This document shows positions 20,547-30,239 of a DNA stretch of 64,000 nt, one piece after another. The DNA is from Desmonostoc vinosum HA7617-LM4 (lineage in GTDB: Bacteria; Cyanobacteriota; Cyanobacteriia; Cyanobacteriales; Nostocaceae). The notes beneath the pieces were generated by a model. That model had not been told where the DNA came from and ran no database searches. It saw nothing but the letters and a program-made list of their open reading frames with translations. A program made the position numbers and the translations under genes. Within the stretch, counting starts at the first letter, position 1. The number at the start of each line of letters is the position of its first letter. The DNA lies in the NCBI GenBank assembly GCA_019359515.1, contig JAHHHC010000006.1:186001-250000 (forward strand), given 5' to 3'.

Positions 20547-21776
20547 ATGAGTAATGTCCAAGCATCGTTTGAAGCAACAAAAACTGCATTTCATGTAGAA
20601 GGTTACGAAAAAATTGAGTTTAGCCTTGTCTATGTAAATGGCGCATTCAATATCAAGAATCGAGAAATTGCTGATAACTATCAGAAATTTGGTCGCTGTC
20701 TAACTGTGATTGACGCTAATGTCTACGAACTTTATGGTGAGGAGATCAGGTCATATTTTAGACACTATGACATTGATCTAACTGTATTTCCCATCATTAT
20801 TAGTGAGCCTGCGAAAACTCTGGAAACCTTTGAAAAAATCGTTGATGCTTTCTCAGAATTTGGCTTAGTTCGCAAAGAACCAGTGTTAGTTGTAGGTGGT
20901 GGTTTAATCACGGATGTTGCAGGATTTGCTTGTGCTGCTTACCGTCGGAAGAGCAACTATATTCGCATTCCCACAACGTTAATTGGTTTAATCGATGCAG
21001 GTGTGGCGATTAAAGTAGCAGTCAACCATCGCAAGTTAAAAAATCGCTTGGGGGCGTATCATGCTCCTTTGAAAGTGATCCTCGATTTCTCCTTCTTAAA
21101 AACCTTACCAACAGCACAAGTTCGTAATGGTATGGCGGAGTTAGTCAAAATTGCTGTAGTGGCAAATTCCCAAGTTTTTGAGTTGCTATATGAATATGGC
21201 GAAGAACTACTAGAAACTCATTTTGGGCATGTGAATGGCACACCCGAACTCCAAGAAATTGCTCATCAGGTAAACTACGAAGCCATCAAAACTATGTTGG
21301 AGTTGGAAACTCCTAACTTGCATGAAATCGACTTAGACCGTGTGATTGCTTATGGTCATACTTGGAGTCCTACCTTAGAATTAGCTCCTCATGTACCTCT
21401 ATATCATGGTCATGCTGTGAATATAGATATGGCCTTATCTGCAACGATCGCAGCTAAACGAGGATATATCACATCCAGAGAACGCGATCGCATCTTAGGC
21501 CTAATGAGTCGTATTGGTTTATCACTAGATCATCCTCTGTTAGATAGTGATTTGCTCTGGTATGCCACCAAATCTATTACCTTGACACGAGATGGCAAAC
21601 AACGCGCAGCCATGCCCAAACCAATTGGTGAGTGCTTCTTTGCCAACGATCTCACCTATGAAGAACTAGATGCTGCTTTAGCTGAACATAAAAATCTCTG
21701 TGCTGCATATCCCCGTGGTGGAGAAGGAGTTGATGCTTACATTGAAACTCCAGAAACCGAACTATTGGGAGTGTGA
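20547..21776 (+). CDS. mysA: MysA, desmethyl-4-deoxygadusol synthase
   Basis: The 409-aa protein belongs to the sugar-phosphate cyclase (dehydroquinate synthase-like) family: [22 protein letters not shown] (NAD-binding glycine-rich loop), [31 protein letters not shown] and [12 protein letters not shown] (metal-binding histidines). Length and motifs fit the sedoheptulose-7-phosphate cyclase of mycosporine-like amino acid synthesis, which makes desmethyl-4-deoxygadusol. A plain dehydroquinate synthase is shorter. The adjacent methyltransferase, ATP-grasp and NRPS genes confirm the pathway. Confidence 0.95.
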   Translation: MSNVQASFEATKTAFHVEGYEKIEFSLVYVNGAFNIKNREIADNYQKFGRCLTVIDANVYELYGEEIRSYFRHYDIDLTVFPIIISEPAKTLETFEKIVDAFSEFGLVRKEPVLVVGGGLITDVAGFACAAYRRKSNYIRIPTTLIGLIDAGVAIKVAVNHRKLKNRLGAYHAPLKVILDFSFLKTLPTAQVRNGMAELVKIAVVANSQVFELLYEYGEELLETHFGHVNGTPELQEIAHQVNYEAIKTMLELETPNLHEIDLDRVIAYGHTWSPTLELAPHVPLYHGHAVNIDMALSATIAAKRGYITSRERDRILGLMSRIGLSLDHPLLDSDLLWYATKSITLTRDGKQRAAMPKPIGECFFANDLTYEELDAALAEHKNLCAAYPRGGEGVDAYIETPETELLGV

Positions 21777-21780
21777 ATGC

Positions 21781-22614
21781 ATGACTAGTGTTTTAGGCAA
21801 AGATACCGCCAGACCAATCACACCACATAGTATTTTGGTGGCGCACCTACAAAAAACCCTCAAAATAGCCGAGGAAAATAATATTCCGCAAGAGATATTG
21901 ACATCTCTGCGGCAAGGGTTGCAATTAGCAGTAGGTTTAGATCCATATCTGAATGATTGCACTACCCCTGAATCGTTTGCATTGACTGCACTAGCCCAGA
22001 AAACTAGCAAAGAAGACTGGAGCAAGCGTTTCAGTGATGGTGAAACAGTGCGTCAATTAGAGCAAGAAATGCTTTCAGGACATCTTGAAGGACAGACCTT
22101 AAAGATGTTTGTCCATATGACCAAAGCCAAGCGCATCTTGGAAGTGGGAATGTTTACAGGATATTCAGCTTTGGCGATGGCAGAAGCTTTACCCAGCGAT
22201 GGGCAGCTAATTGCTTGCGAGGTAGATGCCTACGTGGCTCAATTTGCTCAAGCTTGCTTTGATGAGTCTCCTCACGGTGACAAGATTATTGTGGAAGTAG
22301 CACCAGCAATCGAGACACTCTACAAGCTAGCAGCAGCACAAGAATCGTTTGATTTAATCTTCATTGATGCCGACAAAAAAGAGTATGTCGAGTACTTCAA
22401 AATCATCTTGGATAACAACTTGTTAGCTCCTGATGGCATCATCTGTGTGGATAATACTTTGTTGCAGGGACAAGTTTACTTACCACCCGAACAACGCACC
22501 GTCAATGGAGAAGCGATCGCTCATTTTAACCAGGTCGTTGTCGCCGATCCTCGTGTAGAGCAGGTTTTGCTACCCATACGAGATGGTTTGACTTTGATTA
22601 GACGCGTGGCGTAG
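21781..22614 (+). CDS. mysB: MysB, O-methyltransferase making 4-deoxygadusol
   Basis: The start is the ATG at 21781, four bases after the mysA stop; the open frame upstream overlaps mysA and is not used. The 277-aa protein is a class I O-methyltransferase of the caffeoyl-CoA type: ILEVGMFTGYSALAMAEALP (motif I), IACEVDAYVAQF, DLIFIDADKKEYVEYF and IICVDNTLLQG. It methylates desmethyl-4-deoxygadusol to 4-deoxygadusol. Translation is probably coupled to mysA. Confidence 0.94.
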   Translation: MTSVLGKDTARPITPHSILVAHLQKTLKIAEENNIPQEILTSLRQGLQLAVGLDPYLNDCTTPESFALTALAQKTSKEDWSKRFSDGETVRQLEQEMLSGHLEGQTLKMFVHMTKAKRILEVGMFTGYSALAMAEALPSDGQLIACEVDAYVAQFAQACFDESPHGDKIIVEVAPAIETLYKLAAAQESFDLIFIDADKKEYVEYFKIILDNNLLAPDGIICVDNTLLQGQVYLPPEQRTVNGEAIAHFNQVVVADPRVEQVLLPIRDGLTLIRRVA

Positions 22615-22857
22615 GGGATGAGGGGGATGAGGGAGACGCGGGGACGCGGGGACGCGGGGACGCGGGGACGCGGAGAATAATCAATGACAATTCCCCATAC
22701 TTCGACTTCGCTCAGTATTCGACTTTGCTCAGTACAAGTTCCCCAATCCCCACTCCCCAGTCCCCAATCCCCAGTCCCCAATCCCCAATCCCCAGTCCCC
22801 AATCCCCAGTCCCCAGTCCCCACTCCCCAATCCCCATTACCTAAAAAAGAATAACTT
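22615..22857. repeat. Small repeat array inside the mys cluster
   Basis: The gap contains gggatgagg repeats, five copies of GGGACGC (22637-22672), the module acttcgacttcgctcagta, and about fourteen ccccaatccccagt-type heptamer units (22740-22840). It splits mysB from mysC by 243 bp but need not stop transcription. Confidence 0.8.
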
Positions 22858-24252
22858 ATGACACAATCAATTCCCTTATCTTTTCCTCAAGAGACTACGC
22901 CATCGATGGGTGTGGGGGGAAAAGTGTGGGCGTTCGTTAAGACTGTTGGAACTCTGGCGCTATTGTTGATAGCTTTGCCGATTAATGGTTTTGTGGTGTT
23001 GGTGTCGCTGTTGTGGGGTGTTGTGCGATCGCCTTTTGTAAAAAGAACGGTAGCTACTCACCCTCAGACTATTTTGGTGAGTGGCGGCAAAATGACTAAG
23101 GCATTGCAATTGGCGCGATCTTTTGCCGCTGCGGGACATCGCGTCATTCTGGTGGAAACGCACAAATATTGGTTATCTGGGCATAGATTTTCAAAGGCTG
23201 TGAGTCGGTTTTATACGGTTCCTGCACCGCAAAAAGACCCGGATGGTTATATCCAGGCGCTAGTAGAAATCGTCAAAAAAGAAAATGTTGACGTTTATGT
23301 ACCTGTGTGCAGTCCTATAGCTAGTTACTATGACTCTTTGGCAAAACCTGCACTATCAGAATATTGTGAGGTTTTCCACTTTGATGCAGATATAACTAAG
23401 ATGCTGGATGATAAATTTGCTTTTACCGATCAGGCGCGATCGCTTGGTTTATCTGTACCCAAGTCTTTTAAAATTACAGACCCCGAACAAGTCATTAACT
23501 TCGATTTTAGCCAAGAAACTCGCAAATACATCCTCAAAAGTATTTCCTACGACTCTGTTCGCCGCTTAAACTTAACTAAGCTGCCTTGTGATACCCCACA
23601 AGAGACAGCAGATTTTGTCAAGAGTTTGCCCATCAGCCCACAAAAACCTTGGATTATGCAAGAGTTTATCCCAGGTAAGGAATTATGTACCCATAGTACG
23701 GTGCGAGATGGCGAGTTAAGGTTGCATTGCTGCTCAAATTCTTCAGCATTTCAAATCAACTACGAACATGTGGAAAATCCCCAAATTCGCGAATGGGTGC
23801 AGCGCTTTGTCAAAGGTTTGGGACTAACGGGACAAGTGTCTTTTGACTTTATCCAAGCAGAAGACGGTACAGTCTACGCGATTGAATGCAATCCCCGCAC
23901 GCATTCGGCAATCACAATGTTTTACAACCACCCAGGTGTCGCAGAAGCTTATTTAGGGAAAACTCCTCAAACTGCACCTTTGCAACCCCTCGCTAACAGC
24001 AAGCCTACTTACTGGAATTATCACGAAATTTGGCGATTAACTGGAATTCGCTCACTGAAACAATTACAAACTTGGTTGAATAACTTTACACGGGGTACTG
24101 ATGCAATTTATCAAGTTGATGACCCTCTACCGTTTTTTACTTTGCATCATTGGCAAATTACCTTACTTTTGCTGCAAAATCTGCTACAGCTAAGAGGTTG
24201 GGTGAAGATAGACTTCAATATTGGCAAATTAGTAGAGTTTGGCGGCGATTAG
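22858..24252 (+). CDS. mysC: MysC, ATP-grasp ligase (mycosporine-glycine synthase)
   Basis: The 464-aa protein has an N-terminal hydrophobic segment (TVGTLALLLIALPINGFVVL, residues about 24-55) followed by an ATP-grasp ligase: HPQTILVSGGKMTKALQLAR, then YILKSISYDSVRR, WIMQEFIPGKELCTHS and YAIECNPRTHSAITMF (metal/ATP site). In characterised clusters this enzyme activates 4-deoxygadusol with ATP and adds glycine. The hydrophobic N-terminus suggests membrane association, as in the Anabaena homolog. Confidence 0.93.
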   Translation: MTQSIPLSFPQETTPSMGVGGKVWAFVKTVGTLALLLIALPINGFVVLVSLLWGVVRSPFVKRTVATHPQTILVSGGKMTKALQLARSFAAAGHRVILVETHKYWLSGHRFSKAVSRFYTVPAPQKDPDGYIQALVEIVKKENVDVYVPVCSPIASYYDSLAKPALSEYCEVFHFDADITKMLDDKFAFTDQARSLGLSVPKSFKITDPEQVINFDFSQETRKYILKSISYDSVRRLNLTKLPCDTPQETADFVKSLPISPQKPWIMQEFIPGKELCTHSTVRDGELRLHCCSNSSAFQINYEHVENPQIREWVQRFVKGLGLTGQVSFDFIQAEDGTVYAIECNPRTHSAITMFYNHPGVAEAYLGKTPQTAPLQPLANSKPTYWNYHEIWRLTGIRSLKQLQTWLNNFTRGTDAIYQVDDPLPFFTLHHWQITLLLLQNLLQLRGWVKIDFNIGKLVEFGGD

Positions 24253-24552
24253 TAGTTTGTCAAGCCAACTTTGATAGGTATTCCTCAAAATTAACTAGTT
24301 CCATGGGTTGAAGTCCCCCGGTTCTATAACCAGCAAGTTTTGTAATGGGATTTAACCCTATTACAAAACTTAATTACGAATTACGTTAGCGCAGCGGTAG
24401 CGAGTCCTCGATAGCGTTAGCGTTAGCGAAGCGGTAGCGAGGTACGAGCGTCAGCGTAAAGCCTGCGGCATAGCTTCGCTTAGAGCGACGCAGGAGCGTC
24501 GCGTCATTACGAATTACGAATTACGAATTACTTAATGCGACAAGCTTAAATT
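24253..24552. repeat. Hairpin repeat element and GTTAGCG repeats
   Basis: 24293-24371 holds a unit with aactagttccatgggttg, agtcccccggttc and a perfect-type hairpin aagttttgtaatggg / ccctattacaaaactt. It is followed by a cluster of gttagcg/gcggtagcgag units and attacgaattacgaatt (24372-24535). Both blocks recur at 48253-48640. No coding content is credible. Confidence 0.8.
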
Positions 24553-27500
24553 ATGCAAATCACATTAGCATCTAATAGTCCTAGTCTTTCCCAACATCAA
24601 GACTATTGGCAAAAGCAGTTATCAGGGGTTTTGCCACTACTCAACCTTCCAATGAGCCGTCCTCGTCCTCCTGTGCAAACTTATAATAGTGCATCTCATA
24701 CACTGCGGATTTCGCCACAGCTGCTGCAACAGTTGATAGGTGTAGCAGAGGCTGAAAACGTTAATTTACCAGTATTGCTTTTAGCGGCCTTCCAAATCTT
24801 GTTGCGGCGCTACACAGGTGAAGAAGATATTCTCGTTGGTTGGCTGACAGTACTTAGAAAAGAACGCGATTCATTTGTCGTGGGAAATTTCCATAACTTG
24901 GTGGTTGTGCGGAGTGATGTTGCTGATCATTTGAGTGTTAAAGACTTCCTTAAACAGATTCAGCAAACTTGTCAAGAAGCGATCGCTCATCAAGATTATT
25001 CCTTTGCTGAGTTAGTTCGGCAACTACAGCCAGATTTGAAATTGAGTCATCCTCCCATATGTCAGGTGGCTTTTGCCTATGAGGATGTGCAAAATTCACA
25101 AGAGTTAGAGTGTTTTGACTTTCCTCAACAAAGGGCTGAATTTGACTTAACCCTGGAAGTTACTGCTCATTCAGAGTCTTTGGTGTGTGCCTTTAACTAT
25201 AACTGTGACTTGCTCGACTCTTTGACGATTACTCAGATAGCAGGGCATTTTGAGAATTTACTAGTAGCGATCGCTAATGATTCCTCTTCTAGCATCGCTC
25301 AACTTCCCCTTTTGAGTCCAGCAGAACGCCATCAACAATTGGTTGAATGGAATAATACACAAGTTGATTATGATTTGTTTCAATGTCTGCATCAGTTTAT
25401 TGAAGCACAGGTTGAAAGAACACCAGATGCGATCGCAGTTACATTCGCTGATCAACACCTTACCTATCGTCAGCTAAATAGTCGAGCCAATCAACTAGCA
25501 CACTACTTGCAAACATTAGGAGTGCAGCCAGATGTACTGGTAGCCATTTGTGTTGAGCGTTCCCTGGAAATGGTTATAGGATTGTTAGGAATTCTTAAAG
25601 CTGGTGGTGCTTACGTGCCACTCGATCCAGAATATCCTCCCGAACGTTTGGCACATATGCTAGAAGATTGCCAAGCATCTGTGCTGATAACGCAGATTAA
25701 CTTAATTGAGCATCTATCTACAGGAAGAATTCAAACAATTTGTTTAGACAGCGATTGGCAAAAAATCTCACAAGCCAGCGATATTAACCCCAGTTCAGCA
25801 GTCAAACCTACTGACTTAGCTTATGTGATTTACACTTCTGGTTCCACAGGCAAACCCAAGGGTGCGATGAACACTCACCGGGGGATTTGCAATCGCTTAC
25901 TGTGGATGCAAGACACTTACAAATTAACTGCAACTGACAGCGTTCTCCAAAAAACGCCTTTTAGTTTCGACGTTTCAGTTTGGGAATTTTTCTGGACTTT
26001 ATTAACTGGGGCGCGTTTGGTTCTCGCACAACCTGGTGGACAGCGAGATTCTGCTTATTTAGTTGATATTATTGCCCAAGAGGAGATTACAACACTGCAC
26101 TTTGTTCCTTCAATGTTGCAAGTATTCTTGGAAGCAAAGGGATTAGAAAATTGTCAATCTCTCAAACGGGTATTTTGTAGTGGAGAAGCATTACCACTAG
26201 ACTTGCAAGAGCGATTTTTTGCCCGTTTGGGTTGCGAATTACACAACCTTTATGGCCCCACTGAAGCAGCGATTGATGTTACATTTTGGCAGTGTCAACC
26301 GTTGAGTCAACTCAGAACTGTACCGATTGGAAAAGCTATAGCTAATACTCAACTTTATATTCTCGACTCTCACCTGCAACCAATACCTCTAGGAACAATT
26401 GGTGAACTCTACATTGGTGGTGTGGGAGTGGCTCGTGGCTATCTCAACCGTGTAAACTTAACAGCTGAACGATTTATTACCAATCCTTTTAAAGATGGCG
26501 AAAAATTGTATAAAACTGGTGATTTAGCCCGTTATCTACATGATGGTAATATCGAATACATTGGTCGGATAGATCATCAAGTAAAAATTCGCGGCTTTCG
26601 TATAGAACTAGGAGAAATTGAGAACGCTTTAACTCAACATCCTCAGATTCGAGAAGCAGTTGTTATTGCTCAGACAGACCATTTAAATAATAAACAGTTG
26701 ATTGCTTATATTGTTGTTCAACAACAGCAACCTACACCCAAAGAACTGCGGAATTTCCTTAAGCAATCACTCCCCGACTATATGGTTCCCTCAGCTTTTA
26801 TAGTTTTAAGTTCACTGCCTCTAACTCCCAGTGGTAAAGTAGACAGACGTGCTTTACCTCAACCTGACTCCTCAATATTGAGTGGAGACGAAAATCTAAT
26901 TCCACCGCGAAATCAAATAGAAAAGCAGTTAGCAGAAATTTGGTCAGAAATTTTAGCTATCTCACCGATTGGTGTTACTCATAACTTTTTTGAAATTGGG
27001 GGAAACTCCCTATCAGCAGTACATTTAATGAGTGCGATCGCCCAAACATATGATCGAGAATTACCATTAGCAGTTCTTTTTGTGAATAACACGATTGAAA
27101 AATTAGCAGAACTGTTGCGATCGTCAAACGAAGTAGATTTCACCTCACCGATTATTCCTATTCAACCACAAGGTAACAAACGACCATTTTTCTGTATTCA
27201 TCCCGCAGGGGGTCACGTTTTCTGTTATGTAAATCTAGCTCGTTACTTGGGTACAGAACAGCCATTTTATGGTTTACAAGCTCAAGGATTTAATGGAACA
27301 AAAGAACCCCTGACAACAATTGAGGAGATGGCTAGCCTATATATTCAGGCAATTCAGACAGTCCAACCGCAGGGGCCATATCAAATTGGTGGTTGGTCTT
27401 TTGGTGGAGTTGTTGCTTACGAAATCGCTCAACAATTAGTTCAACAAGGAGAAGAAATATCACTGTTAGCGGTGTTAGATTCTTATGTGCCAATTTTGTT

Positions 27501-27966
27501 AGAAAAAGCCAAAAAGATAGATGATGCTTATTTAGTTGGTGTTCTTTCCCGTGTATTTGGCGGCATGTTTGGACGAGATAATTTAGTAGAGCCTGAAGAA
27601 ATTTCTCATCTTAATGTGGAGGAGAAAATCAACTATATTATCGAAAAAGCCAGACAAGTTAAGATATTTCCACCAGCAGTGCAACAACAAAACAATCGCC
27701 GAATTCTAGATGTTTTGGTAGGTACATTAAAAGCAACTTATGCTTATAAACGCCGTCTATATCCGGGAAAAGTTACCGTTTTTCGAGCAACTGAAAAACA
27801 TATCATGGCCCCAGATCCGACTTTAGTATGGGTTGAGTTATTTTCAGTACTAGCAGCAAATGAAATAGAGATTTGTAAAGTTACTGGACATCACTATTCA
27901 TTTGTCTTAGAACCCCATGTCCAAGTTCTAGCAGAAAGGTTAAAAACTTACTTGGATAATTCATAA
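24553..27966 (+). CDS. mysE: NRPS of MAA cluster (C-half, A, PCP, TE), shinorine-type
   Basis: The 1137-aa protein has four parts. Residues 1-260 resemble the C-terminal half of a condensation domain, without the HHxxxDG active site. Residues 275-770 are an adenylation domain with YVIYTSGSTGKPKGA, NLYGPTEAAID, YKTGDLARY and LPLTPSGKVDRRAL. A carrier domain follows (FFEIGGNSLSAVHL, Ser for phosphopantetheine), then a thioesterase (GGWSFGGVVAYE, nucleophile Ser). The binding pocket reads FDVSVW, then TLHFVP and a later CSGEA, fitting the DVWHFS-type serine code. It likely condenses serine with mycosporine-glycine to shinorine. The typical homolog lacks the N-terminal 260 residues. Confidence 0.92.
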   Translation: MQITLASNSPSLSQHQDYWQKQLSGVLPLLNLPMSRPRPPVQTYNSASHTLRISPQLLQQLIGVAEAENVNLPVLLLAAFQILLRRYTGEEDILVGWLTVLRKERDSFVVGNFHNLVVVRSDVADHLSVKDFLKQIQQTCQEAIAHQDYSFAELVRQLQPDLKLSHPPICQVAFAYEDVQNSQELECFDFPQQRAEFDLTLEVTAHSESLVCAFNYNCDLLDSLTITQIAGHFENLLVAIANDSSSSIAQLPLLSPAERHQQLVEWNNTQVDYDLFQCLHQFIEAQVERTPDAIAVTFADQHLTYRQLNSRANQLAHYLQTLGVQPDVLVAICVERSLEMVIGLLGILKAGGAYVPLDPEYPPERLAHMLEDCQASVLITQINLIEHLSTGRIQTICLDSDWQKISQASDINPSSAVKPTDLAYVIYTSGSTGKPKGAMNTHRGICNRLLWMQDTYKLTATDSVLQKTPFSFDVSVWEFFWTLLTGARLVLAQPGGQRDSAYLVDIIAQEEITTLHFVPSMLQVFLEAKGLENCQSLKRVFCSGEALPLDLQERFFARLGCELHNLYGPTEAAIDVTFWQCQPLSQLRTVPIGKAIANTQLYILDSHLQPIPLGTIGELYIGGVGVARGYLNRVNLTAERFITNPFKDGEKLYKTGDLARYLHDGNIEYIGRIDHQVKIRGFRIELGEIENALTQHPQIREAVVIAQTDHLNNKQLIAYIVVQQQQPTPKELRNFLKQSLPDYMVPSAFIVLSSLPLTPSGKVDRRALPQPDSSILSGDENLIPPRNQIEKQLAEIWSEILAISPIGVTHNFFEIGGNSLSAVHLMSAIAQTYDRELPLAVLFVNNTIEKLAELLRSSNEVDFTSPIIPIQPQGNKRPFFCIHPAGGHVFCYVNLARYLGTEQPFYGLQAQGFNGTKEPLTTIEEMASLYIQAIQTVQPQGPYQIGGWSFGGVVAYEIAQQLVQQGEEISLLAVLDSYVPILLEKAKKIDDAYLVGVLSRVFGGMFGRDNLVEPEEISHLNVEEKINYIIEKARQVKIFPPAVQQQNNRRILDVLVGTLKATYAYKRRLYPGKVTVFRATEKHIMAPDPTLVWVELFSVLAANEIEICKVTGHHYSFVLEPHVQVLAERLKTYLDNS

Positions 27967-27974
27967 TTCGTCAT

Positions 27975-28143
27975 TAGACCTCTTGCAAAAGTCGGATACT
28001 CGCCAGAAAATAAATTTTCTGGCTGATAACTCAAGTCTGTTTCAACCGACTAATAACAGTATTTTTAGTCCGTTTCAACGGACTTTTGCTATTAGGCAGA
28101 GACTTGAGTCTCTGACGGTTCAAGTATTTTTGCAAGAAGTCTA
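27975..28143. mobile_element. MITE-like element with TAGACYTCTTGCAAAA ends
   Basis: Terminal inverted repeats tagacctcttgcaaaa (27975-27990) and ttttgcaagaagtcta (28128-28143) match at 15 of 16 positions; the ends begin and finish with TA, as in IS630/Tc1-type insertions. The inside is rich in hairpins (gccagaaaat/ttttctggc at 28002-28023; agtccgtttcaacggact at 28067-28084). No transposase gene is inside. Confidence 0.65.
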
Positions 28144-28290
28144 TTATTGTGAAAGGATGTATTGTCTCAAACGCAGGATAACGAATTATATCATGTTCGT
28201 CTGAAGACTTATCGTTAGGGCTGACGCGAGGACACGGGGACACGGGGACACGGAGAAATTTTAATAATAAGTAATTACCCGAACTTGATA

Positions 28291-28470
28291 TTAGCTCGAC
28301 TTTATCCAATTAAGCGGCATAAATAGCAATATCCCTCAAGCGTTCAAATAAGGTACGAGGGATTTTTACAATTTCAGTTGATATGGCTCCAAACTGGCTT
28401 GGTAAAAATCGTAGCGATGATGCTCCTTCGCGGAATCGCCTCAGTGCAAAAATGGATCAAGTCGAGCTAA
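28291..28470. mobile_element. MITE-like element with TTAGCTCGACTT ends
   Basis: The 18-bp ends ttagctcgactttatcca (28291-28308) and tggatcaagtcgagctaa (28453-28470) are inverted repeats with one mismatch. The 180-bp unit contains a minus-strand open stretch ending RLRDIAIYAA stop, possibly the tail of a transposase. Its right end overlaps the last codon of the ATPase gene at 28467. No clear target duplication is seen. Confidence 0.6.
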
Positions 28471-29993
28471 GGGCTAGAGTTTATGTTGCGTTGTGGATTA
28501 ATATGATTATTTTGATCATTCTTGGCGCTTGAGGTAGTAAAGGCAAGAATAATGATTGTTACAAGACCCACAATAGAAGCTATACAAAGTAGCCCTTTTT
28601 TTTCTCTATTCAGAGTAATTTTATCTGCTAAGTATTTTATATTTCCTAAACCCTTGGTAGGAAATTCATGCGGGATATTTTCTAGGTTATTAAAGTCGTA
28701 AACATCATAATTTTGATTTTTAGAATCTTCTCCAAGATTATTTGGAGATTCAGCTATATCTGCTGTATTTTTTTTTTGCTGATTCAACTGATCAATAATT
28801 TGATAAGCTTGTTCAATTTCTTGTTTATCTCCTTTTTCAAATTCTCTTACCTCCTGCCACAAAGGGTGACGTTGCACCAACCAACACCTAACTAATTCTA
28901 TTTTTACTTGATTACCTTGTTTATTTAGAAATCCTCTATATATGAGTTCTGTGACAACTTTTTGTAGTTGATCTTTTGATAAGTGATGAAAATTATATAT
29001 TTCTAGTATTTTGAGTGGGTCTTGCTTTAGACGTTGGTCTTGTTTTTCAATAGCTATTTTTTGGCCTTCAGCCACAGCCGAAAATACTAGCTTTTCTGGT
29101 ACAGATAAAGCTTCCCAATACCATGCTAGACCAGCTTCTGCTAACTCTACTGCTTGTTCTATAATCAGTTTTACATCTTTTTCAGTAACTCCCCGTTTTT
29201 CTAATTCTCTGGCCCTACTAAAAAGCACAAAGCAGATAATCTGAATAAAATAAGGATGTCCTGAAGAAAACTTAATAATAGCTGCAATCGATTTTTGTTC
29301 GTACTGCAAAAAACTAGCAGCGGGTTCAGTAATTAACTTTGTGGCACTTTTTTCGTCTATAAAATCAATTTCTTTAATTGGTACTTTTTTAAATATTTTT
29401 AATAAATTTGATATATCTGTAGACTTTCTTCCAGCAAAAATCACTACCAATAATTGTTGATTGCTTTGGTTTTCTACAACCTTTTTGATCTGTCCAAAGA
29501 GTGATTCTAGTGTTGCACCTATATAAGTAGGCTCTAAGGCATCGAATTCATCTAATAACAAGACTAATTTAGTATCTTTTAGTTTTGCGTATATCTCTGG
29601 TAGGAATTTATTGCAGAAAATATCCTTCTGCACTTTTATTTTTTCGGCAGTTGGTATCTCAATTTGATAAGGCTTGATATCTAATTGCTTAACAATAGTT
29701 TCTGCTAATCTTTCTAACAGCGACTCTAGCGTATTTTGAGCATGATATTCTAAGTCAAAGCTGACACAAGCGTAGTTACCGTTGTATTCCTTTTCGTCTA
29801 AAAATCCCGGTATATTCTGAAGCAGAGATGACTTACCAATTCTTCTTTCTCCGTGCAGAAATACTACTTTCTCCCCTTTGCGAAAATTTTCCCACACAAA
29901 AAACAATTCTCTATCTCTTCCATAGAAAAGTTCTCGTTCACTTATGGGACGACCAATTACATAAGGGTTTCTTTGAGACTTTAAGGATACCAT
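28467..29993 (-). CDS. STAND/AAA-type ATPase with C-terminal membrane helix
   Basis: The 508-aa protein begins NPYVIGRPISERELFYGRDREL, a GRD-type entry to an ATPase domain. Walker A is GERRIGKSS (48-56) and Walker B is LVLLLDEFDAL (143-152); a conserved SSGHPYFIQI follows at about 243-252. Residues 296-380 look like a winged-helix (LIYRGFLNKQG, KIELVRCWLVQRHPLW). A single membrane helix lies near the C-terminus (467-486, GLLCIASIVGLVTIIILAF), so the ATPase should face the cytoplasm. It is the third gene of a STAND ATPase group (C 33310, B 30240, A here) and shares its architecture with B. Its function is unknown. Confidence 0.85.
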   Translation of the reverse strand: MVSLKSQRNPYVIGRPISERELFYGRDRELFFVWENFRKGEKVVFLHGERRIGKSSLLQNIPGFLDEKEYNGNYACVSFDLEYHAQNTLESLLERLAETIVKQLDIKPYQIEIPTAEKIKVQKDIFCNKFLPEIYAKLKDTKLVLLLDEFDALEPTYIGATLESLFGQIKKVVENQSNQQLLVVIFAGRKSTDISNLLKIFKKVPIKEIDFIDEKSATKLITEPAASFLQYEQKSIAAIIKFSSGHPYFIQIICFVLFSRARELEKRGVTEKDVKLIIEQAVELAEAGLAWYWEALSVPEKLVFSAVAEGQKIAIEKQDQRLKQDPLKILEIYNFHHLSKDQLQKVVTELIYRGFLNKQGNQVKIELVRCWLVQRHPLWQEVREFEKGDKQEIEQAYQIIDQLNQQKKNTADIAESPNNLGEDSKNQNYDVYDFNNLENIPHEFPTKGLGNIKYLADKITLNREKKGLLCIASIVGLVTIIILAFTTSSAKNDQNNHINPQRNINSSP

Positions 29994-30239
29994 AGATAAC
30001 TAATGGTGATAGGACTACTAAGCAGTTGTTAATTTTTCAGCTAGTTTTCCCAAGTCTTTCTTTTATCATTGGTCACTATTTTATAATAACCTCTATTCTC
30101 AGGATGAGATTCTCTCAGCAATCTTTATTTATAAGATGTAGAAAATCTATCGGATTCGATTATGGCTAACTAGCTGACAATGCCATATTAAGTATTCCCG
30201 TTCATGATGTCTGTCTAACAGATCACAAACCAAACTAAT

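Noticed and set aside
28310-28450. Minus-strand open stretch ending RLRDIAIYAA inside the second MITE
   Set aside because: No start codon and under 50 codons; at most a transposase tail remnant, so not listed as a gene.
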